Positions 35,416 through 47,682 of a DNA stretch of 64,000 nucleotides are shown here, piece by piece; position 1 is the first letter of the stretch, and each line of letters begins with the position of its first letter. Source of the DNA: Sialis fuliginosa (taxonomy: Eukaryota > Arthropoda > Insecta > Megaloptera > Sialidae); the NCBI GenBank assembly GCA_961205875.1, contig OY540816.1, positions 12,968,701-13,032,700 of the forward strand, in the 5' to 3' direction. The position numbers and the translations under genes were made by a program. The notes below the pieces were generated by a model, which saw only the letters and a list, made by a program, of their open reading frames with translations, did not search any database and had not been told where the DNA came from.

Positions 35416-36236
35416 AGCCGTTGCAAGCTTGCATTATTTTAATTGTTCGAGATACATACAATTAATCAATCAATAATTTTCAATAAAAATTATATTATTT
35501 AAAAGATATGTGTTATATTTTATAAAATATATTATATTCATTATAAGAAATATAAGTTGGTGTTTATAAGTTCAGATGTTATTTCATATTATAAATTTAT
35601 ATTAATATCAAAAATATCGTTTTGACTAGCATAAACTTGTAAAATCAATTCCAGGGACTCGCCCTTTTGTTTTCAGAAATTAGGTTTCTAAAACACCGTG
35701 AACATTTTAAATAAAATTATAATTTTAAAAAAATATTCCAATTATTACATAATTATATTAATCATATTTTATAATAAATCCAATCTATGATGCCATTAAA
35801 AATATATACTGCACTTAAAAAATAGTTTTTATGAACCTAAGATATGTTGTTAAATTAAAGGTCTGCTCAGTGTTAATATTTACTCTCAATTGATTACTGA
35901 AAAGGACGCCGCCACGTTGTACATGTATGGGTAAGGGAGGATGGGGATGAGATAGTATAGGTACGGGATGTAACAAGAATGGCCACATGACATCCGTTTC
36001 CGCATTATTACCGTGGAGAAGCTATGAGGCAGTTTGATGAAATGTGTAAGTTATATTATGTTGTACAACAAAGTAAATATTAAATGTGCGTGGCACGTAA
36101 AGTGCTTATAAACTTTACGTGCTACATATGTACATACATACATGCAGGGGTGGTCTAGTAACCAACAATAAAACCGATAGTAGGTTAATGATTTTTTAAT
36201 AAAATCAACTGATACGACCGATAATATTTATTAATC
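35416..36236. other. Gene 2 downstream region, gene-free
   Basis: It contains the AATAAA at 35482-35487 likely used by gene 2, a GC-richer patch near 35905-36010 and a small hairpin at 36091-36124 (TGGCACGTAAAGT against ACTTTACGTGCTA). Nothing else is recognised. Confidence 0.4.
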
Positions 36237-36239
36237 TAA

Positions 36240-36551
36240 TAGTATAGGAGCCAGCTACAAAATCGGTGTAGATTTAACCATAAAAAATCTGCCATTACGT
36301 TTTTATGTAAGTGTACGTCCAAATAAACATTTTGTATCAGGTCTCTGAAATTTTGGGGTCGAAATTTCGATGGGCCCCTGTAATTAAACCCTTAGGCAAA
36401 AATTTATGTCGTATATCCAAAACATCTTTAATTGTGGTCTACTTTAAGTAACGGTTGTTACGCGAGCTTTGTCTGAGTGAGTACTTCAAAGTAACCACAA
36501 CGACAGACGGTTGTTAAATCTACACCGATTATGGAGCTGGCTCCTATACTA
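36240..36551. mobile_element. PIF/Harbinger-type MITE, 312 bp, TAA target duplication
   Basis: The inverted ends TAGTATAGGAGCCAGCTAC and AGCTGGCTCCTATACTA continue inward as AATCGGTGTAGATTTAAC against GTTAAATCTACACCGATT. TAA flanks both sides (36237-36239, 36552-36554). There is no coding capacity. Confidence 0.8.
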
Positions 36552-36668
36552 TAATGATCAACATTATATACTATTTAGTTATATATTTTTTATATGTTTT
36601 TTTATGAGCAAGGGGTTATATAGTAACTATTTTATAATTATGAAAAAACTCCTCACAAATCAACCAAA

Positions 36669-36791
36669 TTCTTTCTACTATACTCTGTTTAATTTAAATT
36701 TGCAGTGGTTGCCGGAGTTTTTGACGGTACGAAGCGTGAATCGTACCGTCAAAAACCCCAGCAACCATATGAAACAGAGTATAGGAAAGAA
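36669..36791. repeat. Perfect-stem hairpin, about 123 bp
   Basis: The outer words TTCTTTCTACTATACTCTG and CAGAGTATAGGAAAGAA pair. The inner words GGTTGCCGG, GTTTTTGACGGTACGA and TCGTACCGTCAAAAAC, CCAGCAACC pair around an 8-nt loop near 36735. It may be a small fold-back MITE; a transcribed hairpin precursor is possible but unsupported. Confidence 0.65.
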
Positions 36792-38424
36792 GTATTTTTA
36801 GTGTGGTTAACTATTGTGCTCGACGGTAAAGATTTTAGCAATTTTATTATATAAAAATGTATCAGATTATTTAACATATCTGCACCGTGTAACGATATAA
36901 CTAGCCCAGAAAGAATTTTCCTTGATCCTGCCTGGTACATCCGCCCTATATATAGCAAACGCATGTACATGTGTTAGCCCCAACCGTCAAATATTTGTAT
37001 CGGGCCGCATTTCTCGTTTCTACTCCACGTTTAAACATTGATGTAGTGAAGGTTTTACGGCATATATGTATGTAAATATTTAAACATTTTTATAGAAAAT
37101 TCGTATGACAATTCTATTCTAAATATTAAAGTAAATATTAACTCTTTCTGACATTAAATATATATGTATTTAATGACGCTTAGAAATTTCTTTATTCCTT
37201 ATTATATTTCAAATATGTTTTTATGCAGTAATATCTATTAAAATTGACAAATCAATTGCGATTTATATAGTATCTGTTAGTAATTAATTAATATTACAAA
37301 TACTTACTTATAAAATTGAATTCTCTATAAATTACAACTATGCCAGTATATAATATGTACATATATTAAATATGTTTACATTTCATATTCAGAACTACGT
37401 ACAATAATTATTTCTTCATACATTTTTTCAAGAAAATAAGGTATTTTCCAGAAAACATATTTAATCTTCCTCGAAACTACTTGACCGGTTTTATTATTTA
37501 AAATCCATAACTATTGTAATTAAAAATAAAAAATAAAATTAATTTTTTCGTAACAGTTTATTTGGAAGCAAAAACTGGAAAATTGAAAGCAAATAAAACT
37601 ATAAAATTAAGTAAGGAAATTATAATTATTATTTCTGATTTGGATATTTATGAAAATACCAATGTCAAGTACATTTTTTTTTCAACATACTGACATATTG
37701 TTAAATAGACAAGTATATAATAATACTTCTACTATAAAAAAATGTATTTCTATTATCTATACGTACCTCTTTCAAGAAATAAAAAAAAATCTTGTTACAT
37801 GCTGTAGTTTTTGAAAGAAAAAATGAAAAAAGGTGAATTTTATTGACCCGAAGAAGCAGAATAATCCCTCAAACAACTTTAAACCTTCTTTGCGTGTTAT
37901 ATTACAACTGTAGAAACCTATAATAATCAAATGGGAAGCTTCAACTCTAGCGTATAATATATGAGCTCGAAAGCTTCGGAGAGTTGTTACACAGATGACA
38001 TAAATAATTTACCCTTACAGTATTAATTAACACACCTAACTAAGATGTTGAAACTTTGCAACAAAGAACTCGTGCCCAATATCCGGCTGAGTAAGTTTGC
38101 CAACACCTGCGGTACGTGTTCCGCAGTCGCCGCACTCTGATTGGACAGGTCAGATTCCCTCATTAGCGACCGCCGACGTTGTTAATGACCACCGTCTGAC
38201 CCCGTAGTATCCAGCTAATCACACGGTTTGTGTCCTGTTTAACCCATTCATGGGAAACACTGCTTTGCTCGAACCGGCTGTTTCTTTGGAATCAACGTTT
38301 GTTTGAATAAATAGGGTTGTGAGCAAAAGTATAATTAATTAAATTGTTTGGTTTGGTAACCTTTGATCTTTGCAGGTATTGAGCAACATTTACTACGATT
38401 ATATTTTTTTTATAACTGAAAATA
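36792..38424. other. Gene-free stretch with GC-richer island at 37940-38310
   Basis: The island is markedly GC-richer than its flanks. It contains a 32-codon plus-strand open frame starting at 38044 (MLKLCNKELVPN...) and the polypyrimidine-CAG then GTATTG junction at 38375. It is a possible exon or conserved element, but neither can be decided here. Other sequence is AT-rich with nothing recognised. Confidence 0.3.
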
Positions 38425-39240
38425 TTAATAATAATAATAAATATTTATTGTCCGTGAGCCTTATACAAGCTATGAACATAGTTAATAGATAAACATGAAC
38501 AATATTAAAGTAATAATAATAATAATAGTAATGACATTAATAATAATAATAAAAACAGAGATACAATAAAAAGTACTAAGATAAAAAAATACATACATAT
38601 ATAAGATATAAAGAAATCGTATGTTAAGACGAAAAACTCATCGAGTAGATTTCTTTCTTTAGGAGATATGTTTTAATGTATGTTACGTTTAAATTTAGTA
38701 TTGTTTGAAATTTCTTTTATTTCTTTTGGAAGCTTATTAAACAGTTTAGAACCTATGTAAAATGGTTCTTTTTCAAACATGGTCAGTTTATGCTGTTGAA
38801 GACAGAGGTCATTACTAGAGATTGGAAAAATAGTTTTTCAACTATCGCGTAAAAATTCATTTATTGTAATATTTATTACATATCTCCACCGTTTTCAGAA
38901 AACTGGTTTGATTGAACACAATTTGAAATCAACTATTTGCAACTACCTTTCCAACTATTTTGAAACTATTTGCGACACTTTTTACTGCTTCGTTTGCACT
39001 AATTATTATTAAATCGTAAAAAAAGCTATTTACCAACTATATAGTTTCCTAAAAAAAATTCAACTACCTAGTAACTATTTCATTGAAAATAACAACTATT
39101 TTTCCAATCTCTAGTCATTACCCTTACGAGTATTGTATTGATGATACGAGTTGTTATGTTTCAATGATTTAGAGTTTTCTTTGACACACATCATTGTCTC
39201 TAAAATGAAGTTATTGACATTGAATAGGTACGGTCGTTTT
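38425..39240 (-). pseudogene. Decayed non-LTR retrotransposon, RT C-terminal end, interrupted by a hAT MITE
   Basis: On the minus strand from about 39240 the frame reads KENSKSLKHNNSYHQYNTRK, then GNDLCLQQHKLTMFEKEPFY and IGSKLFNKLPKEIKEIS. This is the typical C-terminal 'YNTR ... HKLxxFEKxPxYxGxKLFNKLPKEIK' block of Jockey-like elements. The frame stops at about 38680. A 298-bp insertion (38816-39113) splits the GND codon region. The 3' end runs into (ATT)n at 38426-38440 and (AAT)n near 38513. Upstream RT sequence is missing through 5' truncation. Confidence 0.8.
38816..39113. mobile_element. hAT MITE inserted in RT relic, 8-bp target duplication GTCATTAC
   Basis: The ends TAGAGATTGGAAAAATAGTT and its near inverse AACTATTTTTCCAATCTCTA are flanked by GTCATTAC at 38808-38815 and 39114-39121. 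Removing the insert and one copy restores the RT reading frame, which proves the insertion. The interior repeats the word CAACTA many times and has no coding capacity. Confidence 0.9.
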
Positions 39241-39290
39241 TACAAGTCAATTATTATATAAATTTGATAACAAGACGCAAATAAAAAATA

Positions 39291-39662
39291 AGGTACTGGT
39301 ACCAGTTATGGCCGCTATAAGAGCAAGGTTTACTGTTTTTGTGATTGACGGGCTTCTTTTTTGTAATTCTCATGAACTCATATTACTAATAAAACAAGTA
39401 ACTCTTTATTTAATCAATTTAATTTCCAAAGTCCCCAAATATAGTTTGTTTTTTTAATTACAGCCTTTTATTTTGTTTATGTTTTTTCTCCAAATAAATA
39501 ATGTGACACTTGCTAATGATTACAAAATGATAAGTACTACGACACAAAAGATATAAAAAAAAGAATCGTCAAATTTGAAAATTTGAAACATGTAAAGCAG
39601 TTGCTAACATAATATAATAATTAATAAATAAATTATACTCATAATTAGTTTAAATGTCCACC
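39291..39662 (+). mobile_element. AGGTACTGG MITE family, copy G, right end missing
   Basis: It begins AGGTACTGGTACCAGTTATGG after TA and follows the family to TAGTTTAAATGTCCACCAT, then stops. The segment around the second ATGG block is partly deleted (CTCCAAATAAATAATGTGAC). Confidence 0.9.
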
Positions 39663-42602
39663 ATAATATATTATTATTATTATTATAATTTCTTATTGTT
39701 AGTAGAAAGTAGTAATAAAATTTTTAAATTCTGACAAAATCGTGAATTCTGGCCGGACCGAAATTCCGGTACACTCGTACTTATAAATATCACTTTTATT
39801 CTCACTAAACTATACAAAATGTAATATTCTTTCTAGGAATTGTCAATTAACCAAAATTAAATATTAATTTTCAGTCTGCAGACTTAGCTGTGAGATTTTC
39901 CATTTAACAATTTACCCAAATTGGAAACAATTAAGAGCTTTTAAAGTAAAAGCAATCGCAATATCTACGTCAAGTAAACAAAGCCCTTTCTGCACACCAC
40001 CAGGTTGCACTGTCGCGTACTAGATAATGGCACTATCTATACCGGCTGTGGTACATATCAGAGGCGGCACAGCAAAAAATATACTTATTAAATAGTTGGG
40101 AAAATATAAAATAATTATTATTACTAAAGAGCTTAAACCATATTATAATTAGCAGTATTGCCATTTTAACTTTGTATAAATATTTACTTATTTTTTAAGC
40201 CCCAATAAATAAATCATATCTTTTTTAAAACGTATATATATTTTTGCTTATACATAATATGTAATAAAATATAGCGAGTGGATAAAAAATTGTATCTCTT
40301 ACAATACAAAATATAGTACTCTGAAAGTATTAATCACCAACAAATGTAATCATAAAAATATTCGTTGTACAGATAGATTAGTTTTACATATTACAAGTAC
40401 ATGGGCTTCAGAAGTCGCTTACAAGAGATTCTAAAATATTATATCTTTTCCTATGGCGGAGCTTATATAGTTACATCATTTTAAATAAAAACACAAATAT
40501 ACATCCATTTCATTATTTAATTTTGTATCAAGTTTAACATATTTTAATACTAAAATTCGGAATATCAAATATTTATTGCCATAAAATTTACTCATACAAT
40601 TTTCAGTAGTTTACATAATAATTTAATCGCACAAATATATTTATATGAGTACCTACCATAAACGATGAGTACTTTTTATCTAGCAAATGAGTTTCAAAAT
40701 ATCTGTCTTTGTTTAGTACATTGAGAAATGATTTAAATATTATAATAATCAAATGGGAGGAGCATACTAAGTTTGTGATAAGCGAATTTGAATGAAAACT
40801 GGTCGACCACTTCTGCATGCGACTCTACATCGAAAATACTGATGTGTGAATAATTATGTAAATATTTCAATTTATAAATATGAATAAATAATCCAATATT
40901 TATAACCATATTATTGTTACCTATCTGATAAGGATAGTTATTCTAGTAACAATTAAAAACATTATTGTGTGTAAATAAAACTAACATATGTAAGTAATAC
41001 ACGAGAAGTTGTCATATAAAATTCCTGAGGGAAGATGTAAAATACGTTTTTTATTACATTCTATATGATAGGGCCTTTCTGTTGCATGTATATACAGTAT
41101 TTAATATTTCCTTTGCAACTGTTTCAAAACGATATACATAAATGCCTCATACCTAGCGATCAGTTTTTTTATAAAGCATATTACATTAATAACAGACGTA
41201 CCGTCACTGACAGTGAAACAATAATGATTCGCAACTAATGGCTTCCATTTTTACGACTCAATAGAGAAAAACCGACGTGTGGACATTGGTTTAATTGCGT
41301 CCACCGAACTTATTGAGATATAAATTTCTGTTTTATGTAATTCACAAACATATTGGAATCATTGTTTCTATTGCTGTAATTATGTTTTTATTATCTGTAA
41401 AAGTATATAGTGCGATTTTGTTAAACTAAACAATGTAGAAATGTTTTAATATACTTTATTACGGGAAAAATTGGTATATTGGAAAATATATCGGTATTTT
41501 AAGATATAATTTTTGATTGTCCATTTAATTTATGTTTTTTTTATTGTTACGCGAAAACCAGACATATTCATTTTGCTTATCCCCTCTGACTGGTACTTTT
41601 GTTTATTGATTAAACATTACAATGAGCTTTGAAAATTAAAATAAAATATAATGATTTATTGTTTGTCGGTTTGTTAATTATTTGTTTTGAAAATCAATAT
41701 CTCATTACATGTCTTTTATAAAATTTTTCTTTCGGTGCGTCTTGACTTAAGCATTTTACCACGAACGAGTCAAACGAGCCGAGCTCACCGAGCAATATTA
41801 ACTCAATAAACACTCTAAACAAAAGATAGTTGTGTCTCCATATTCGTTGTGCTGGTCATTTTTTTTAATTTATTATAATCCAAAATGAGAATGCTATCCC
41901 ATTTCATAACAAAAAAAAATTTAATTTAATATTAAGGACTTCATATTTTTTTTATTTTTTTTTATATATATTTCTTAGTTAAATTGGTAATGCATATTGC
42001 ATTTAGTGCAAACCGAACAATAATAAATAAATAAACATATGTAAACAATGAATATGCATATGTTTATTATTTGTATTATGAAAAATTACCAACCTTAGTA
42101 TTTTAATCTCATTACGTTGATGATATGGACTATAATATTGAATGCTACAAACACAGTCTTCGCCTGAACACGGCAAGTAAATTATTTTTTCATCAAATAC
42201 GATTGACCGACTAGCTTTTAAATATGTTTCGTTCTGTTCAAAGAAAGGACAGACTACTCGAATATTTCTCGACTCGTTCGGAGTCAAGACGCACCACTAT
42301 ACTTAATTGGCTATTCTAAATATATAATTATTGAAGCATATATACATATAATATCTACTTATACTCAAACATTAAAATTATGAAATATCTTTAAAAATGT
42401 CAACGAAATTAAATTTAAAAAATACATTCAACTAAAGCTGTCTTTGAGAGATACAAAAATATGCTTTGTTTCAATGTACCTAATATAAAAAAACACGTAT
42501 AACAACAACATTGTGAATCTCTGAATATAGGATTTTTGCAAACATTACGGCCCTGTAGGGGTTTCTGTTTTTTTATAGTTGAAAATAACAAATGAATTTA
42601 CA
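39663..42602. other. Gene-free stretch
   Basis: It has slightly GC-richer patches near 39985-40075 and 41190-41300. The 94-codon minus-strand frame at 42003-42287 has no recognised domain. A related pair of words, GGTGCGTCTTGACT at 41735 and AGTCAAGACGCACC at 42281, forms an inverted repeat about 560 bp apart, with CGAACGAGTCAAACGAG near the left copy. This is a possible element of about 41733-42295. Confidence 0.35.
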
Positions 42603-42605
42603 TAA

Positions 42606-42788
42606 AACAAACAATATCCACAGTTGCAGAACGCTGTACATGGTGCAGACATAAAGAGGAACTATTATCTGTATGCAAACGTGCAGTTTGAACAGAACCC
42701 GATGGACAAATACATCAGACTATTCCCGAGCTATGTTTTCCGATGTGACAGTATAACGTTATCCTACGGGAACATAGAGGTCACGTGA
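42606..42788 (+). other. Coding-like open frame (60 codons), possible exon
   Basis: The open frame contains RNYYLYANVQFEQNPMDKYI then RLFPSYVFRCDSITLSYGNI and ends at TGA 42786-42788. It sits in a GC-richer island. A possible acceptor (ATATCCACAG, ending 42622) lies inside it, but the polypyrimidine tract is poor. No family is recognised. It could be a terminal exon, a relic or chance. Confidence 0.2.
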
Positions 42789-43212
42789 CGTGTCCCATTC
42801 TGTTTTATTTTAGTGCGCATTCAGTTCTCTGTGTTCTTAAAGTCGTTGAATTTTATTTTCAATTTGTCGCACGAACTTATATTCCACTCACATTTTGTTC
42901 TTATGCAATCGTCTCTCATATATTTGTGACAAATAAAAATTGCATTTCTTGATTACATTTCACTGTAACTGTGCATGTTTTTAACTTGTTTCTTTTTATA
43001 ACTGTCGTCAGTTAATACAGATAATATGTACAAGCTCTGTGATATATATTTATTTACAATCTTCTTGGTAATTGAATTTTATAGCGAAAATATGGTTACA
43101 CTAGTATTCCATGTTCGTACTAATACAATAAATCAATATAATGCTGTTTCAATTTAAAATTCATAAATAAAAATATACGCTTACAATATCTAATATTCTG
43201 CTATAAATATAT
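42789..43212. other. Gene-free stretch
   Basis: A TCACGTGACGTG word (E-box-like) follows the preceding open frame at 42781-42792. Nothing else is recognised. Confidence 0.3.
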
Positions 43213-43816
43213 ACAGTCTGTTCCACAAGAAAGGAGGCGAGATTTTTACTTTCATGTTCCGAAGGAAATGGAAGTATTGTAATACCGTCGAAAAATCGTG
43301 TCCAAGATAATAACAGATTCTGATTGTACTAACTTCAAAACGTAAAGAAAAGATAATTTCCGCATGGCGGCTGTGCGTATGTCTGTGTGTCTGAATGTAG
43401 AATTTTCTTTCGTTCACGATAACTACTGTAAAAATACACCGATCTAAATTATTTTTGGGAAAATGTTTGTTTCAGTGAGTACTTCAGACTCCAGACCTAT
43501 TGATTTTGGTGCTAATCGGACTAGGGGTTTTGGAAATATTCGAAATTTTGTCATTTTTATCGTCTAAAAAATGAACGTTGCGAGTATTATCTCACTAATT
43601 TTGATAAGACTTGGTACATTTGTAGTTCAATTGAACCTAACTGAATTCAGATTGTCAAATTTGTTGTTCTACAAATGTGTATTTAATGTATTAAATGTGT
43701 ATATTAACCGATTGCGCCTTAGCATTTTGAATGTACTTCCACGCAAAAAAAGTTTGGCATAAATACCTTGAAAACTTTAGAAAAAATCTCGCTTCCTTTC
43801 TTGTGGAACAGGCTGT
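43213..43816. mobile_element. MITE, 604 bp, ACAGTCTGTTCCAC ends
   Basis: The ends ACAGTCTGTTCCACAAGAAA and TTTCTTGTGGAACAGGCTGT are inverted repeats. They continue as GGAGGCGAGATTTTT against AAAAATCTCGCTTCC and are flanked by AT-rich TATAT. The interior has short open frames on both strands but none recognisable. The outermost bases resemble the fold-back element at 29819-30372. Confidence 0.75.
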
Positions 43817-44419
43817 ATATAAACAAGAAATTGTATATCTGAAAGCTGTCTAAAAGAAACCTACTGCTCTTAAAAGACAAATTTATTATAAATATAAAAA
43901 TAAAAAAATATATGTACACCGTACATACAATTATAAGGTCAATAAAAGTTTGTAGTCGAGTGGATACACCTCCTGGTCCCTGCATTTTCCGAAAGCACCC
44001 TCGCAGGACGTCTTTGTTGTACCACCGGTGTCTTCTCCACCCCCGTTCAGTTCACATCCCCCGCAATCTGGTACGCGCACACACTCTCTGCGTGAGCAGG
44101 ATTCTAATGCAATTAAATAATTAAATAAACACGCCGAAAGTTTTGCCCTTGGTGAAATTTAAACTTTTCTCCAAAAGACACCTGCTGAGGGTTTAGATCA
44201 AAATTTATTGTATGTACTTTCTTTTCTTGTCTCCAAGATAAATATATCCTGCACAGTATAACGTTTTAGAGAATTAAGAACGACATTGATTTTACTTCGT
44301 ATTTATTTAATATTTCGTTTGCATTAATTATCGTGTGTATTATTTTTCTATTTATTTATTTAATTGAATAACACAAAATCACACAAAAAGACTTGTAGAT
44401 ACTCTTAAATTAAAACGAA
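43817..44419. other. Gene-free stretch with GC-richer island at 43955-44110
   Basis: The island is cytosine-rich (CACCTCCTGGTCCCTGC, CTTCTCCACCCCCGTTC) and embedded in very AT-rich DNA. It is spanned by a 70-codon plus-strand frame with no recognised features. It could be a regulatory element or exon. Confidence 0.25.
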
Positions 44420-44421
44420 TT

Positions 44422-44830
44422 AAGCTCCCAGAATGTTTTGCCATCGTAAAAAAAATCAATTTTGAGAGTCAATTTTTGTTGACCAAATCTAATGAATAAT
44501 TTTTACAAATCGATCTTTTCTTTCAATTAGTTTTTTTTGTATTGTTCTACGACCATATTCAACCAAGTTATGCAGAAAAGACTTTCAGCCTTTGAAATCT
44601 TAGATTTTTTATTTCATTCATACTTATAGGCGTTTAAAATTAAAAGTATGATTTTTGTTTTGATCGTTAATAACTCGAACAAAAATGGTCGTACAGCGAT
44701 AAAAAACTAATTGAAGAAAAACGTCTGATCTACAAAAGTTATTCATTAGATTTGATCAAAATAAATTTATCATCGCCCGCTAATGCTCTCAAAACTGATA
44801 TAAATTATTTTTTTTGACAATTGCAAAAAA
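44422..44830. mobile_element. Degenerate fold-back element with ACGACCAT arms
   Basis: AATCTAATGAATAA, CTTTCAATTAGTTTTTT and CTACGACCAT on the left (44488-44555) pair with ATGGTCGTAC, AAAAAACTAATTGAAG and TTATTCATTAGATT on the right (44685-44752). The outer flank pairs more loosely. The word ACGACCATTTTTG followed by TCGAGTTATT also occurs at 52887, so the arm belongs to a wider family. Confidence 0.6.
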
Positions 44831-45920
44831 AATGAGTCAAATTAGTTTTTCAACATCCAAAAATACATAATAAAAACATAATAATTAAGAGTAAAAGAGC
44901 TTTTTTCTGAGTCTATGTTTTTAATAGAGGTTCATTTTATATGTACCAACCTAAGAATATATTCCTACTTTGTGAGATATAATCCTCAAGTGATCAAGAA
45001 AGTATCAGACTTTTAATTACGATATGCAGATCTGAACAAAAAAAATTCAGAAGTCTTACTATCTCTGTATAGATATATTCTATAGAGAAAGAACTCAAAC
45101 TTATAGTGAGTCATTAATTTCAAATCAAGGGTTTAAATTTTAAGAGCTGTGTCTAACTAAAACTAAATTTCTTAAGAACTATTAGTGATTTTATTTTATG
45201 TCAGGGGCGAATCTTCTCCAGAAATAGCCGGGCATGAATTTTCAAATAGTTCATACTTTATTAGTTAAAATTCTTTTCACTTTTTGACTTTCATAGAAAT
45301 ATATACATTTTTGCGTATTTGTATATTTAGTTGTTTTAATGATTCATTGAAATTAATATTACAAAATGTTAATACTAAATATATTAATTATAAAATAATT
45401 GGTTGATATTTTATTTTTTTACAAATACTAAAAAATAGATATTTATAAATAAATGGAACTAAAATTTAACCATAATTTCTTGGTTACACATTCTTCCAAT
45501 ATATTCTTCAGAATGTGTCCATTGTAAACTTGAATATAGAAAAAAAATATTTGCACTAAATTAGTTTTATTATTGTATATAATTTAAAAATAATTGAAGT
45601 TGAAAAAGAGTTTTAAAAACGTTCTTCCGTCCCTGTGTTTCACAGTACAAAAAATTCTCCCGTGAATAATCTATAATGAGTTCAACTTAATTGAACTAAT
45701 TATAATAATTACGTTAAAAACTAATCAGAGACGAAGAAGCTACAGGTAATTATGATGGTCTTGTTATATTTTATTACGACGTATTCTCTAAAGGTCGTCT
45801 ACCACCTGAAAAGTCATTATAATTTCTACTCTGAACACATTTGCTATAAAATCTCGCGCCTTGTATTTTTTTAATTATGATTATTATTGATGTTAAGGGT
45901 ATTTATATAACTAATTTATT
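44831..45920. other. AT-rich gene-free stretch
   Basis: No gene or repeat is recognised. A pyrimidine-rich run begins at about 45917, leading into the splice-site-like junction at 45936/45937. Confidence 0.4.
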
Positions 45921-45936
45921 CTTTTTTTTCTTTCAG

Positions 45937-45978
45937 GTACGTTCAATCTCTTGTCTTGTTAATAAGTCAGCTCGATGG
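45937..45978 (+). other. Candidate recursive splice site with 42-nt in-frame cryptic exon
   Basis: CTTTTTTTTCTTTCAG ends at 45936 and is followed at once by GTACGT, an acceptor joined to a donor. A second donor-like GTAAGG starts at 45979. The 42-nt segment between is a multiple of three and open in frame 1 (VRSISCLVNKSARW), so it could be a micro-exon or a recursive-splicing exon. The polypyrimidine tract is among the best in the window. The layout equals that at 1583-1629, about 44.4 kb upstream on the same strand. Confidence 0.5.
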
Positions 45979-46301
45979 GTAAGGTGTAATTATAATATTT
46001 TAAGCAAATATCTAAATTTTATGATAATTTTGCATCGTTTCCGGTACTAATTAACACTTCTTTTAAATAATCTAATCAAGTTGTTATTCTTAAATAATTG
46101 CTACAGCAAGATGTGTTAATTTTGATTGTATCTTTATATTTTTCAATAGAACATTTTCGGCTTACAATCATTTGTAATTTTAACTAAAAAATACAACATC
46201 GAATTAAATTTTATGCAACGTATTCTGTATAATTTGGTCTAAATGAAATATAGTATGCTCAATTAAGAAATATGACATGTGCTTTAATAGTACGTTTATA
46301 C
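45979..46301. other. AT-rich gene-free spacer
   Basis: Nothing is recognised between the splice-like site and the next MITE copy. Confidence 0.4.
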
Positions 46302-46787
46302 ATCAGTCTTGGATATGATCCTAGTAATGGTTATTTTTTAATTAAATGTACTGAATTAGAAATATTTGTTGATATTTTATTACTACCCTTTCTGAATATT
46401 AATCTATATACATTTAACTGTCTTACAGCGTGATTTGATGATAATCGGCCAATAGGTGTCAAAATGGTGGACATTTAAAGCAATTATTAGTATAATTTAT
46501 TCATTTTAATATAACAACTGTTTACATTGTTTCAAATTTAACGATTCTTTCTTTTATATATTTTGTGTCGTAGTACTTATCATTAGCAATTGTCCATTAC
46601 TGATTTTACTTTATCCATTACTGGGGAAAAAACTTAAACATATAGTTAAAAAAAACTTTATTTACGAACGTTGGTAATTAATTAAATTGATGAAATAAAG
46701 AGTTACTTGTTTTATTAGTAACATAAGTTCATGAAAATTACAAAATAGAAGCCCGTCAATCACAAAAACAGTAAAATTTCCTTATCC
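46302..46787 (-). mobile_element. AGGTACTGG MITE family, copy H, minus orientation, both tips lost
   Basis: It runs from CATCAGTCTTGGATATGATC through GTCTTACAGCGTGATTTGATG and AATAGGTGTCAAAATGGTGG to GCCCGTCAATCACAAAAACAG. The terminal AGGT/ACCT bases are degraded on both sides. Confidence 0.85.
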
Positions 46788-47682
46788 TTTATTAGAACAT
46801 TTATACGTCGTTTTTCAAGTAGCACTGTACATTTGTATATTTAACAAATATTTTCAAAAATACATTTTGGTATTAATATTTTCATGGAGACAATCACGGA
46901 TAATTTTCTTTATCTAACACTGACATTTGCAACAATAAGGGCTAATACTGGCGCAGTGTGTTCTAATTACAAGTACCCTTTAGCAAAAGAAGCGTATCGC
47001 TAATTTAGGAAACCAGATGGCTGTTCCCTCCATAGAACGAGGCTTAGGAAAAGAGGTGATTGGAAGGCGCTATCTCACCAAAATCGGTTTCTGTTAAGAT
47101 GCTTCTATTACCGACTAAGCTTCCAATTCACATCCCAGCTTTATATCAGGATTAAATAGATATATGTAGTATAGTTTGTATATCACCTCTCTTTTCGGTT
47201 CACGCTCCCGACAGTTCTATTAATCCATTGAATGCTTGCAGAGGCGGGTTGTGACGGTTAAAATAACTAAAAGTAGTGTTATTTGGATCCCGAGTTACCA
47301 TATCATTCGATTGTAAAAGAGAAATTGTGCGAATATACAAAAAATATCGATACGAGCTTACAAAAAAATGAGCCTAATATTTTCCAGATTAAAAGAAAGA
47401 CTTGCGATAATGGGCTAAATGAGCCTCGATGAGCATTGTGGTAAATTTTTGGGTATCCCAATAAGCTCTATGAATAATGTATAGACCAAACCAAAAAAAG
47501 CGATTTTTAATTATTTTGTAATGGACTGCAAAATAAATAAATAAAATGTTGTTTATACATATAATATTAAAAATATTGAAAATATAGAAAAGTTAAGAAC
47601 TATTATTATACATAATAGTTTTGAATTAATTATTAATGCAGATTTCATTTTAAATACACAGTTCAAAAGATTCTACAAAATT
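46788..47682. other. Gene-free stretch with GC-richer island at 46930-47300
   Basis: The island is one of the longest less-AT-rich patches in the window and has no recognised frame or repeat. It may be a conserved non-coding element. Confidence 0.3.

Noticed and set aside
38360-38380. CTTTGATCTTTGCAG joined to GTATTG as a further recursive splice site
   Set aside because: The donor half is a poor match and there is no good downstream donor close by.
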